NCBI RefSeq assembly: GCF_016862935.1
Contig: NZ_BONX01000052.1
Location: 62,001 to 126,000, forward strand
Origin: Plantactinospora mayteni
Lineage (GTDB): Bacteria; Actinomycetota; Actinomycetes; Mycobacteriales; Micromonosporaceae
Direction: 5' to 3'
DNA: 64,000 nucleotides
Below, piece by piece: positions 42,902 to 50,668 of the stretch. Numbering within the stretch: the stretch's first letter is position 1; every line of letters starts with the position of its first letter. Position numbers and translations under genes: made by a program. The notes under the pieces were generated by a model. It was not told the DNA's origin, searched no databases, and saw nothing but the letters and a program-made list of their open reading frames with translations.

Positions 42902-43684
42902 TTACCGGCCTGAGCCCGGATCGGAACGTCCGCCCTGGTCGGAACTCGGTTCCCGACCCCGCTGTGGCCGGGGGTGCTGTGTTCGGCCCGGCTCCGCCCC
43001 GGCGGTCCGGCGCTGGGCGTTGGGGGGCCGCCTGGCGTCAGCCTGCTTGACGCGGGGAAGCTTGTCGGTCGCGTCCCGGTCCAGAGCTGTCGGTTGTCCG
43101 GGCGCGGCCTGCTGCTCCGACAGTGGTTTGGTCGGCTTCTGGCTGACGTCGTTCATCAGGAGCTGTCCGGTACTGAGCCTGCCGAGCTTGAGAGTGTCTC
43201 TCTTGCCGATGTCTTCTTCAGGTTTCTGGCTGCTGCCTTTGGCGAGCTTGACGAAGTACTCGCCGATGCTGGCGCCGAGTCCGGCGGTCACCATCACGCC
43301 GACCAGGGGAATGGCGGGCGCGATGCCCGCCCCCACCGCCCCGCCCGCCATGGCCAGAGCCGTCTTGACGACGCGCGCCGCGGCAAGCGCGATCAGCTGA
43401 TCCGGGTCCTGATTGTCGCCGCTGCCTGGGCGGGTCATCATGGCGTCGGCGACGGCCTCGCCGGCCTGTCCGACGAGGGCGCCGACCGCGGCACCCGTCA
43501 TCGGACCCAACGGTGTGTGCTGACCGATGACGAATCCGAGGCCGGCTCCCAGCAAGGGCGCCCCGATACTGACCAACTGCGCCCTGAACACCGGTGGCTT
43601 CCAGTCAGCCTTCTCCCGGCCGCTCGGGGGGCGCTGTGCCGCTCGCGGGTCCGGGTGTTGTCGCTGGGGCTCGAACTGCTGCAT
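42902..43684 (-). CDS. glycine-rich membrane protein of the coupling-ATPase operon
   Basis: 260 residues from ATG at 43684 (TGATG overlap with the upstream gene; a GTG one codon earlier is possible). After a 30-residue polar start, four or five short Gly/Ala-rich hydrophobic segments (VSIGAPLLGAGLGFVIG, GAAVGALVGQAGEAVADAM, VVKTALAMAGGAVGAGIA, LVGVMVTAGLGASIG) cover about 38-150. The remaining 110 residues are Gln/Pro/Arg-rich and disordered. The glycine-zipper look suggests oligomerising membrane helices, possibly a channel or pilin-like part. No family recognised. Confidence 0.7.
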   Translation of the reverse strand: MQQFEPQRQHPDPRAAQRPPSGREKADWKPPVFRAQLVSIGAPLLGAGLGFVIGQHTPLGPMTGAAVGALVGQAGEAVADAMMTRPGSGDNQDPDQLIALAAARVVKTALAMAGGAVGAGIAPAIPLVGVMVTAGLGASIGEYFVKLAKGSSQKPEEDIGKRDTLKLGRLSTGQLLMNDVSQKPTKPLSEQQAAPGQPTALDRDATDKLPRVKQADARRPPNAQRRTAGAEPGRTQHPRPQRGREPSSDQGGRSDPGSGR

Positions 43685-44358
43685 CACGTCGCACCATGCG
43701 TGATGTCGATCCGTACGGCGTTGACGGTCAGCAGGGGCCGCAGGCCGTCGAGTAGGGCAGCAAGGATCGCGCGAGGTTCCGTCCCCCGTCCGTCCTCGGA
43801 GCCGTCGGCCAGATCGCTGTCGCCGAACCGGCTACAGGCGGCCCACAGGTTGTCGTCGAGATGCGCCTGGTGCCACATCAGGAAGAGGGGGCCGGTGACC
43901 TCCACGATCGGGGCGCCCGGCAGGCCGATACCCCACGACTCGGGGTGCTCCGCGGAGTTTCCCAGCCCCATCAGCGTCGGGAATATGTTGTGTCGACGAG
44001 CGAAGTCGACGGCGGCCTCGGACTGAGGATCGATCTCGGCGAGCAGCCCCTTGCCGATGAGCACATCAAGTGTCCGGTCAAGACCGAACGAGTACTCATG
44101 GTTCGGTAACGCCTCGAGCAGAACCGCCCGGGTCCAGGGCACATCGGTCGGCGACGGACGCGGCAGTCCGTGTGCGACACCCCAGGCGAAGACCTCGTTC
44201 TCGGTCAGGGACACCGTCGTGTTCCCGAGGCGGACGTCATGGTGGACCGGACCGTCGGGAGAGTGGACCTCGCCCAGGAACATGCCGACCGGAAACAGGA
44301 GAGGGTAAGCGGTGTGAGCAGCGAAGGGGCGGGTGCTGGTCGATGCGTGTGTGCTCAC
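43684..44358 (-). CDS. FPVG-family protein (paralog 3)
   Basis: 224 residues from GTG at 44358, overlapping the coupling-ATPase stop by 4 bases. LLFPVGMFLGEVHSPDGPVH aligns with FPVGHYLG of 1218-1886 and with the start of 587-1216. ENEVFAWGVAHGLPRPS corresponds to EARAWAAPGDPSH in paralog 1. VDFARRHNIFPTLMGLG matches FARAHRLLPLLSGLG, and LWAACSRFGDSDL matches LWDACRRFAVTN. It ends in AILAALLDGLRPLLTVNAVR. A member inside this operon links it to the toxin-side genes 42 kb away. Confidence 0.78.
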   Translation of the reverse strand: MSTHASTSTRPFAAHTAYPLLFPVGMFLGEVHSPDGPVHHDVRLGNTTVSLTENEVFAWGVAHGLPRPSPTDVPWTRAVLLEALPNHEYSFGLDRTLDVLIGKGLLAEIDPQSEAAVDFARRHNIFPTLMGLGNSAEHPESWGIGLPGAPIVEVTGPLFLMWHQAHLDDNLWAACSRFGDSDLADGSEDGRGTEPRAILAALLDGLRPLLTVNAVRIDITHGAT

Positions 44359-45782
44359 GGTGCGTACCCCTTCAGGGCGGCGAATTCGGGGATCAGGCCG
44401 GCTGGGCGGGTCTCCACCTGGCGGGGTTCGTCGCTGCGGTAGAAGAGCCAGGCGTGGCCGGGCGGCAGCATCTGGATCATCTGCACCGGCAGGGCCGGGC
44501 GGTAGAGGCTGCCGACGCTGGTGCTGGTGTGCGCACTCCGTCCCCAGTCGCCGTTGCCCGGATCAGGCAGCCGGCCCAGACCGCCGCCGGCCGTACCGGT
44601 CTCGGCCTGGACCCGCTGCGTCCGGGACGGGTTCTGGTACGACGCGTTCGTCTCCCGCTGCTCACCCGCCCAGGCCGAGACGTTGGACAGGTCCTGGCTG
44701 TTCGACATCCCGCCGAAGATGAGCTTCGCGGTGGTCGCGGCGAGGATCGCGGCCTGCTGCTCGACGCCGTACCGGGCGCGCAGTTGGGCCAGGCTCTGCA
44801 CCGCCCACATGGTGACGATGCCGCGCCCGCCGCCCTCGCTGACCAGCGACGGCAGGCTCTGCAACGGCGCTATGTTGGCCACCTCGTCCAGGGCCAGCAG
44901 CAGCGGCGGGTCCAGCCGGCCGCCGGGTCGCCGGGCGGCGAGCTCGGCGGCGCGTTGGGCGATGCTGTCCACCAGGGCGACCACCAGTGGGGCGATCGCC
45001 TGCTGATAGTGCGACGGTCCGATCAGGAACAACGCGGACCTGCTGGTGAGGAAGTGGTCGATGTCCAGGTCGGTCGCCGCGCAGGAGCGCAGCACCGTCG
45101 GCTCGGCAGTCGCCTCCAGGCAGTTGCGGGCGACCGAGAAGAAGCTGCCGCGTTCACGGTCGCCGAGCAACTGCACGGCTTCCAGGTCGTCGGCCCACAT
45201 CGTCGCCGTGCTGTCGGACAGCCGCAGGATCGCCACCGGATCACGAACCTCCTGCCGGGCCAACCACCGGCGTACGTCGGCCAGCGGTCGCCCGCTCAGC
45301 GCCGCCGCGTGGAAGTACGCCCGCAGGATGCCGGCACCGCCGGCCCGCCAGTGGTCCCCGCCCCCCTCGATGCCCTTCCCGGCGACGGCGGTCATCGCGG
45401 CCACCCGCCGGTAGCAGACCGCGGGGTCGGCGCACCCGGCCAGCGGCGACCAGCGCAGCGAGTGCTCCGGGTACTCACTGCCGAACGGGTCGTACACCCG
45501 CACGTTTCCGCCGTGCGGGGTGGCGATCGCGCGTCTCCGGTTGCCGGTGAACTGGAGGATGTCCCCCCGGGTCGAGGTGACCACCACCGGTCCGTTCCAT
45601 CCCAGCACGCTGGGCACGATCAGTCCGGAGGTCTTGCCGTACCGGGGTGGGCCGACGATGCCGACCGAGTCCTCCGGCGCGCTCCAGAACCGGGTGTATC
45701 CGCCAAGGTGGTTCCAGCCGAGGAAGACGTTGGCCCGGGGACGGACGTCGAACGAGGGGATCGCCGGCCAGGCTGAACGCAC
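44355..45782 (-). CDS. TraG/VirD4-like type IV coupling ATPase without N-terminal membrane domain
   Basis: 475 residues from GTG at 45782, 3 bases after the M48 gene. Walker A is GPPRYGKTSG at 44-53, then PSVLGWNGPVVVTSTRGDIL, WSPLAGCADP and Walker B PPLLLALDEVANIAPLQSLP, followed by GIVTMWAVQSLAQLRARYG. These are hallmarks of VirD4/TraG hexameric motors. The transmembrane helices normally preceding Walker A by some 150 residues are missing, so the protein looks soluble and must dock on another membrane protein, perhaps the M48-type or Gly-rich neighbour. No relaxase or VirB4 gene is nearby. Confidence 0.85.
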   Translation of the reverse strand: MRSAWPAIPSFDVRPRANVFLGWNHLGGYTRFWSAPEDSVGIVGPPRYGKTSGLIVPSVLGWNGPVVVTSTRGDILQFTGNRRRAIATPHGGNVRVYDPFGSEYPEHSLRWSPLAGCADPAVCYRRVAAMTAVAGKGIEGGGDHWRAGGAGILRAYFHAAALSGRPLADVRRWLARQEVRDPVAILRLSDSTATMWADDLEAVQLLGDRERGSFFSVARNCLEATAEPTVLRSCAATDLDIDHFLTSRSALFLIGPSHYQQAIAPLVVALVDSIAQRAAELAARRPGGRLDPPLLLALDEVANIAPLQSLPSLVSEGGGRGIVTMWAVQSLAQLRARYGVEQQAAILAATTAKLIFGGMSNSQDLSNVSAWAGEQRETNASYQNPSRTQRVQAETGTAGGGLGRLPDPGNGDWGRSAHTSTSVGSLYRPALPVQMIQMLPPGHAWLFYRSDEPRQVETRPAGLIPEFAALKGYAP

Positions 45783-45785
45783 GGC

Positions 45786-47129
45786 TCAGTCCTCACGCAG
45801 CGAGCCGACCATCGCCACCGGCAGCGGTGCCGCCGGAGCGTCGCGATCAGGCAGCGGGTACGTCTCGCCGCGTGCCTCCAGCCGCTCCAACCGCAGCTCG
45901 TACGGCGGGTGGCTGGCGCAGACCGCGTCGTCCCAGCCGCCTCCCCCCGTCTCGAAGGAGCGGCGCAACCGGGTCAGCACCCGCCGCATGCCGGCCCGGT
46001 GGCCGGCGAGCGCGGCTCCGGCGTCGGCCCGGTACTCGCTGGCCCGGGCATCGAAGCTCTGCGACGGCACGACCAGGAACCGGACCGTCAGGGTCACCGG
46101 CCAGGCGATCAGCATGACCAGCAGCTTGACCAGCGGGTGCGGGAAAACCCGCAGTAGATAGTTGGCGGCGCTGAACAACAGGTAGAGCGGTAGCGCGAGG
46201 CCCCGGACGAAGACCCGGCTGACCGGGTCACCGTTGCGCCAGTGCACCAGTTCGTGCGCGAAGAGCGCGGCGACCGCCTCGCGGTCGTAGTTGAACTCGT
46301 CCAGCAGCCCCTGGCTGAGCACGATGTGCCGGGTGTGTGCCATGGCCCGGGGCGTGCGGTCGGGGTCGATCAGGATCATCGGGATGCTGGACAGGCCGAG
46401 CGCCGCGCCGACCTGGCGGGCGATCGGCAACAGCAGCGCCGCCTCCCGCCGGCTGAGCCGGCGGGCGCCGCCGATCCGGAGCAGCCACGGTTCGCAGCTC
46501 ACCCGGTAGAGGGTGTAGACGACCGCCAGGGTCACACCCGCCACGCACTGCCCGATGAGCATCAGGGGTGCGTCGACCGGGTTGGAGAGCCAGGGCATCG
46601 CGAGGCCGGCGAGGAAGACGGCCGCGATCTGTAGCGGGAACGTGACGATCGCGACGACGATCCCGCCGCTGACCAGGATGCTGATCGCTCCGCCCAGACC
46701 GACCTGCTCCGGCAGGATGTCGCCGCCGGACAACTGGCTGATGAGGTCTTCCGCACTTCGGAACAGTCCCGCCGTACCCGGACCGCCGAGGAAGAGCAGG
46801 CCGATCGCCTGCACCAGGTAGAACAGCAGGAACAAGCCGGTGAACAGGACCGCCAGCGGTACGTTCAGCCAGGCGCCGGCGAACGCGCCGAGCGCCGCCC
46901 GCCAGTCGCGCAGCGCGGCGACGCGCAGCCACCCGACGATGCTGGGATAGCCCGGGGGTCGGTGCGCGAAGAGCCGGTCGACCCATCTGGTCGGGGTCTG
47001 TGGAGCGGAGCCGTCCGGGCCCGGTGCGCCGTCCGGCGCCACCGTGTCGTCCGAACCGGGTACGGAGGCCGGCGGCACATCGCCATTGACTGTGGCCGAC
47101 CCCGGTTCGGGTTGGTGAGTTGCCCCCAC
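45786..47129 (-). CDS. M48-type integral membrane metalloprotease with extended N-terminus
   Basis: 447 residues from GTG at 47129 with GGGAGGAACC just upstream. Residues 1-75 are Pro/Asp-rich; several membrane helices follow (LAVLFTGLFLLFYLVQAIGL, ISILVSGGIVVAIVTF, and others). The zinc site is HELVH with His292, Glu293 and His296, and the third ligand is the Glu of DARASEYRADAGA. RHIVLSQGLLDE and a CASHPPYELRLERLE end are as in HtpX. HtpX-like proteases degrade membrane proteins, but this one leads an operon with a coupling ATPase, so it may process secretion components. Confidence 0.85.
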   Translation of the reverse strand: MGATHQPEPGSATVNGDVPPASVPGSDDTVAPDGAPGPDGSAPQTPTRWVDRLFAHRPPGYPSIVGWLRVAALRDWRAALGAFAGAWLNVPLAVLFTGLFLLFYLVQAIGLLFLGGPGTAGLFRSAEDLISQLSGGDILPEQVGLGGAISILVSGGIVVAIVTFPLQIAAVFLAGLAMPWLSNPVDAPLMLIGQCVAGVTLAVVYTLYRVSCEPWLLRIGGARRLSRREAALLLPIARQVGAALGLSSIPMILIDPDRTPRAMAHTRHIVLSQGLLDEFNYDREAVAALFAHELVHWRNGDPVSRVFVRGLALPLYLLFSAANYLLRVFPHPLVKLLVMLIAWPVTLTVRFLVVPSQSFDARASEYRADAGAALAGHRAGMRRVLTRLRRSFETGGGGWDDAVCASHPPYELRLERLEARGETYPLPDRDAPAAPLPVAMVGSLRED

Positions 47130-47303
47130 GGTTCCTCCCGACACGATTCGTCGACCCGCGCTACCCGCCGGCCGACCTGGTAAACGCGCACAGCCAAGCA
47201 CGACGACGGCGGGATTTGTGTTCTGCCGAACTAATGAGGAACACTCTGAGAACGCGGTGGACACTCGCCCGCGTCATTGGCCCCCGCCGGAAAGCGCGAT
47301 GCC

Positions 47304-49676
47304 GTGACTACCTCTCCAGACGAATTCCCGTACGCCGAGTTGGGTGAGGTCCTCTACCGCTGTCGCCGTACGGCCGGGCTGTCCCTGCGTACGCTCGCCC
47401 GCAAGCTCAACATGAGTGCCCATAGCGGACTCGTCGACTACGAGCGGGGCAAGCGGCTCATCCCGGAGGACCTGCTGACCAGGTACGAACGGATCTTCGA
47501 AGACGGTGGCGAGTTACGTCGACTCCGGACCGCCGTACTGGCGGCCCAGGCCGGACGGTCCGCCACCCGCTACCGGATCGCGCAGCTTCCTGCTGACCTG
47601 CCCGATTTCGTCGGCCGGAAGGCCGAACTCGACATGCTGCGGGCGGCAGCCGAGGCCGCGCGACCGGCACCGGGACTGCTGGTGGTCACCGGCCCGCCGG
47701 GGATGGGCAAGACCAGTCTCGCCGTACACCTGGCGCACCGCCTCGCCGGCCGTTACCCGGACGGTCAGCTCTACCTCGACCTGCGCGGCGCGGACGAATC
47801 GCCGGTGCCGCCCGCCGACGCCCTGCGGTGGCTACTGCGCGGGCTCGACGTCGCCGATCGCCAACCGACAACCGACACCGCCGAACTGGCGGCCTGGTAC
47901 CGGTCGATTCTTGATGGCCGGAGAGTTCTGTTGTTGCTCGACAACGTGGCCGACGAGGGCCAGGTGCGCCCGCTGTTGCCCGGTGCCGCCGGGGTGCTGG
48001 CCGTGCTGACCAGCCGCAACCCGCTGCTCGGCCTGGACGGTGCCGTCCGCTGCCAACTGGACTCGTTGTCCACGGCGGAGTCCGTCGACCTCATCGGCCG
48101 GGTTGTCGGCGCCGACCGGGTGGCCAACGAGCCGGAGGCCGCTGTCCGGATCGCCGGCAGCTGCGCCGGCCTGCCGCTCGCCACCCGGATCGCCGCGGCC
48201 CGGTTGGGCAACTGGCCCCGGTGGTCGCTCGCCGACTGCGCCCGGATGCTCGCCGCGGAACAGCGCCGGTTGACCTGGCTGTCGACCGGCGATCGGGCGG
48301 TGCGGGGCACATTCGAGATGTCGTACCGCGCCCTGTCCGACCCGGCCCGCCGACTGTTTCGCCGGCTGGCCCTGCTACCCGTACCGGAATGCGGGCTGGT
48401 CGCGGCGGGCGTGCTGGCCGGCACCTCCGAGTCCGGGGCGGACTCCCTGATGACCAACCTGGTCAACGTCGGATTGGTCCAGCCGGCCCTGGTCGGAAAC
48501 CGGTACCGGCTGCACGATCTGACCGCGCTCTACGCCAGCGACCGGCTGTCCGCGGAGGAGGACGAGCGGGCGACCCGGACCGCGGAGGAGGCGTACCTCG
48601 ACTGGCTGTTGGGCACCGCGCAGGACGCGGCGACCCAGCTCGACGAGAGTGGAGCCAATTCCGGTACGTCCGTCTTCGCCGGATCCCCCGACGCGGTTCG
48701 GTGGCTGGACACCGAACGGGTGACGGTACGCGCCGGGATAGCTCGGGCGGCTGCCCTCGACCTGGCTGATCTGGTCTATCCGCTGATGGCCACCCTGCCC
48801 TGGTTCTACGACCTGCGCTGTCACTGGCAGGACCAGCGGGACCTGGCCGAGACCACGTTGGAACTGGCCCGCCGCCGAGGCGACGCCACCACGGAGGTGA
48901 TGGCCCTCAACGGCATCGCGTTGGCCTGGACGCCACTGCGCCGTCCCGACGAGGTCATCCGGTGGAGTGTGCGGGCCGTCTCCCTGGCCCGGCGGGTCGA
49001 CGCCGTGGAAGAGGAGACCTGGGCGCTGGATCGCTGGGGGATGGCGCTCACCGAACTCGGGCGGTACGAGGAGGCGCGCGTTGTGCTGCTCCGGGCGGCC
49101 GCGCTCGCCCAGGAGTACGGCGACTGGTGGATGGTGGGCGGCGCGTTGAACCGCCTCGGCCACGTGTCGTACGAGGCTCGGCGCCACGAGTCGGCCATCG
49201 ACGCGTACGACCAGGCGTTACTCGTCTTCCGGGAACTGGACCGCCCGCGTGGCGAGGCGATGGCGCGGCTCGGACTCGGCCGGGCGCTGGCCGCGCTCGG
49301 GCGCCCCGACGAGGCGGTCACGTACCAGCGGACCGCGGTCGCGCTGTTCGCCGGTGCGGATGACGGTTGGGGCCTGGCCCGCGCCCACCAGGAGTTGGCC
49401 GCCGCGCTGCGAGCGTTGGGGCAGTACCAGGCCGCCGCCGAGCGCCTGCGGCTGGCAGCCGGGCTCTTCGCGGATCACGGTGACCGCCATGCGCAGGCGC
49501 GAACTCTGCTGGCACTCGTGGAGTTGGCGGTGGCGGAGAGCCGGTACGGCGAAGCGTCGTGTTGCCGCGACGAGGCGTTGGCGGTCTTGGCGGGTCTCAC
49601 CGATCCAGAGGCGCGGGATCTGCGTGCGGCACTCGCGGTACCGGCTGGGGCGCCTGGGCCGGCGGCTGACCGGTGA
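47304..49676 (+). CDS. XRE-HTH / NB-ARC / TPR regulator (STAND ATPase)
   Basis: 790 residues from GTG at 47304. Residues about 10-65 form an XRE helix-turn-helix (GLSLRTLARKLN, SHSGLVDYERGKRL-like, in sequence SAHSGLVDYERGKRLIPED). NB-ARC ATPase: P-loop TGPPGMGKTSLAV near 130, Walker B VLLLLDNVAD, and GLPLATRIAAARLG. After a winged helix comes a TPR array (about 520-770) with repeated helix pairs such as ALNRLGHVSYEARRHESAID. Divergent from the M48/coupling-ATPase operon across 174 bases, so it probably controls that operon. Confidence 0.88.
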   Translation: MTTSPDEFPYAELGEVLYRCRRTAGLSLRTLARKLNMSAHSGLVDYERGKRLIPEDLLTRYERIFEDGGELRRLRTAVLAAQAGRSATRYRIAQLPADLPDFVGRKAELDMLRAAAEAARPAPGLLVVTGPPGMGKTSLAVHLAHRLAGRYPDGQLYLDLRGADESPVPPADALRWLLRGLDVADRQPTTDTAELAAWYRSILDGRRVLLLLDNVADEGQVRPLLPGAAGVLAVLTSRNPLLGLDGAVRCQLDSLSTAESVDLIGRVVGADRVANEPEAAVRIAGSCAGLPLATRIAAARLGNWPRWSLADCARMLAAEQRRLTWLSTGDRAVRGTFEMSYRALSDPARRLFRRLALLPVPECGLVAAGVLAGTSESGADSLMTNLVNVGLVQPALVGNRYRLHDLTALYASDRLSAEEDERATRTAEEAYLDWLLGTAQDAATQLDESGANSGTSVFAGSPDAVRWLDTERVTVRAGIARAAALDLADLVYPLMATLPWFYDLRCHWQDQRDLAETTLELARRRGDATTEVMALNGIALAWTPLRRPDEVIRWSVRAVSLARRVDAVEEETWALDRWGMALTELGRYEEARVVLLRAAALAQEYGDWWMVGGALNRLGHVSYEARRHESAIDAYDQALLVFRELDRPRGEAMARLGLGRALAALGRPDEAVTYQRTAVALFAGADDGWGLARAHQELAAALRALGQYQAAAERLRLAAGLFADHGDRHAQARTLLALVELAVAESRYGEASCCRDEALAVLAGLTDPEARDLRAALAVPAGAPGPAADR

Positions 49677-49748
49677 ACCTTCTCCAACCTGGACAGCGCG
49701 GCGCCCACGAGCGCGTCGCTCCTGTCACTCGCGGTCATCGCGTCCGGT

Positions 49749-49850
49749 TCATCCCTTGACGCTTCCGGCGGTCATACCGGAGACAATGAACCGTTGCAGA
49801 AGGAGGTAGAACGGCACGGCCGGCAGTGTGTACATGGGGGCGACGGACAT
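49749..49850 (-). pseudogene. C-terminal remnant of a carbohydrate ABC transporter permease
   Basis: The minus strand reads MSVAPMYTLPAVPFYLLLQR then FIVSGMTAGSVKG and a stop. The ending with Q-R-F-I-V-x-G-x-T-A-G-x-V-K-G is the conserved tail of MalG/MsmG-type sugar permeases. Nothing upstream (above 49850) continues the frame, so only about 34 codons remain. Confidence 0.7.
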
Positions 49851-49911
49851 GCACCGCACCGAATCCAACCGCTACACAGGATGAAAGAGGCTCATCGCAC
49901 CTCCCCGCCGC

Positions 49912-49935
49912 CCGCCCGGCACTGTAGCCGGGCGG
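49912..49935 (-). terminator. GC hairpin
   Basis: CCGCCCGGC-ACTGTA-GCCGGGCGG, a perfect 9-bp stem with a 6-base loop, just downstream (minus strand) of the glycosidase remnant's stop. Probably its original terminator. No T-run. Confidence 0.55.
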
Positions 49936-49953
49936 AACGGCGGTGTTCTTCAG

Positions 49954-50055
49954 TCAGCGAGGTACGGCCACGACGGTGAAGCGGTAGGTGCCCGAACCGA
50001 TCTCGTAGACGACGGCGTCGTCCTCGACGCTGACCCGTCGGGCACCGCGCGGATC
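49954..50055 (-). pseudogene. C-terminal remnant resembling a GH78-type glycosidase
   Basis: The minus strand reads RRVSVEDDAVVYEIGSGTYR then FTVVAVPR and stop. The VGSG/IGSGTYRF ending resembles alpha-L-rhamnosidase-like C-terminal beta domains. Further upstream the frame is broken (FLGEKRVRMLIRA lies in another phase). Family assignment is tentative. Confidence 0.4.
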
Positions 50056-50229
50056 AGCATCCGGACTCGCTTCTCACCGAGGAACCGCCAGGCGTAGGGG
50101 CTGGTGAAAGACTCCGCGAACCTCTACATGTCGCAGTTGATCTTCACCGGGTCTGATGACACGCCGGCGAACTGCCGCTCGAACTCATCCCCGGCGGAGC
50201 AAGCCCGCACCCGTCCGGCTTCGACGAGA

Positions 50230-50359
50230 TCATGCCGAAACCCTGGCCACCGCCACCGTCGACCGGCTCCTGCACCATGCCCACGTCGTCGTGACCCAGC
50301 GTGACAGCTACCGCTTCAACCAAGCCATCGCCGGGCATGGCGTCAAAGCCTTGCACTAA
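50230..50359 (+). pseudogene. istB: C-terminal remnant of an IS21-family IstB ATP-binding protein
   Basis: The frame reads ETLATATVDRLLHHAHVVVT then QRDSYRFNQAIAGHGVKAL and stops at TAA. DRLLHHAHV with a SYR a few residues later is the standard C-terminal motif of IstB. The ATPase core and istA are absent, so the element is dead. Confidence 0.65.
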
Positions 50360-50424
50360 CCTCAGCACCACCCCGCGGCGGGCAACGGCTTGGTCGACAC
50401 CGCAATGGAGGCCGGCGCCAGCGT

Positions 50425-50550
50425 GAGGCCGGTGCCAGCATGCTGAAGCCCGCAGCGAAATCACAGTGGGGGTACGGCGACATCGTCCATGCACCGGATG
50501 GAACCATCGTCACCCTCGCCTCGTCGTCCAAGAAGGACACCGGCCGACCA
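50425..50550 (+). pseudogene. C-terminal remnant of a VOC (glyoxalase/bleomycin-resistance-like) protein
   Basis: The frame reads SMLKPAAKSQWGYGDIVHAP then DGTIVTLASSSKKDTG. The pattern GYG-x-V-x-APDGT plus LASSSKKDTG is the end of a common actinobacterial VOC family. An 18-base near-duplication (GAGGCCGG...CCAGC twice) sits at its left end. The frame then drifts without a proper stop before the next gene. Confidence 0.5.
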
Positions 50551-50668
50551 GGGCCGGGATGGCAACGTACTCGCCCGGCATGCCGACCTGATCTGGATCG
50601 GACTCGGGTGCGATAAGGTCGGCACGGCTCTACCGATCCGCCGCCGGTTCCCCGACCCCCACGGAGCG

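Larger units (their letters stand above)
49677..50668. other. gene graveyard between the STAND regulator and the right ESX arm
   Basis: About 1 kb with no intact gene but recognisable ends of at least four unrelated genes (listed separately): a sugar ABC permease and a glycosidase on the minus strand, an IstB transposition protein and a VOC-family protein on the plus strand. The fragments are all C-terminal. A GC hairpin lies between the first two. This indicates repeated insertion and deletion at one spot. Confidence 0.7.

Noticed and set aside
40733-47129. Integrative conjugative element
   Set aside because: The ATPase and DUF4913-like gene suggest it, but no relaxase, integrase, attachment repeats or VirB4 gene are in the window.
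50489-50668. N-terminal extension of the right-arm beta-helix/AAA+ gene
   Set aside because: The in-frame stretch overlaps the VOC remnant and has no counterpart in the left-arm paralog; the ATG at 50669 gives nearly equal lengths (557 and 559).
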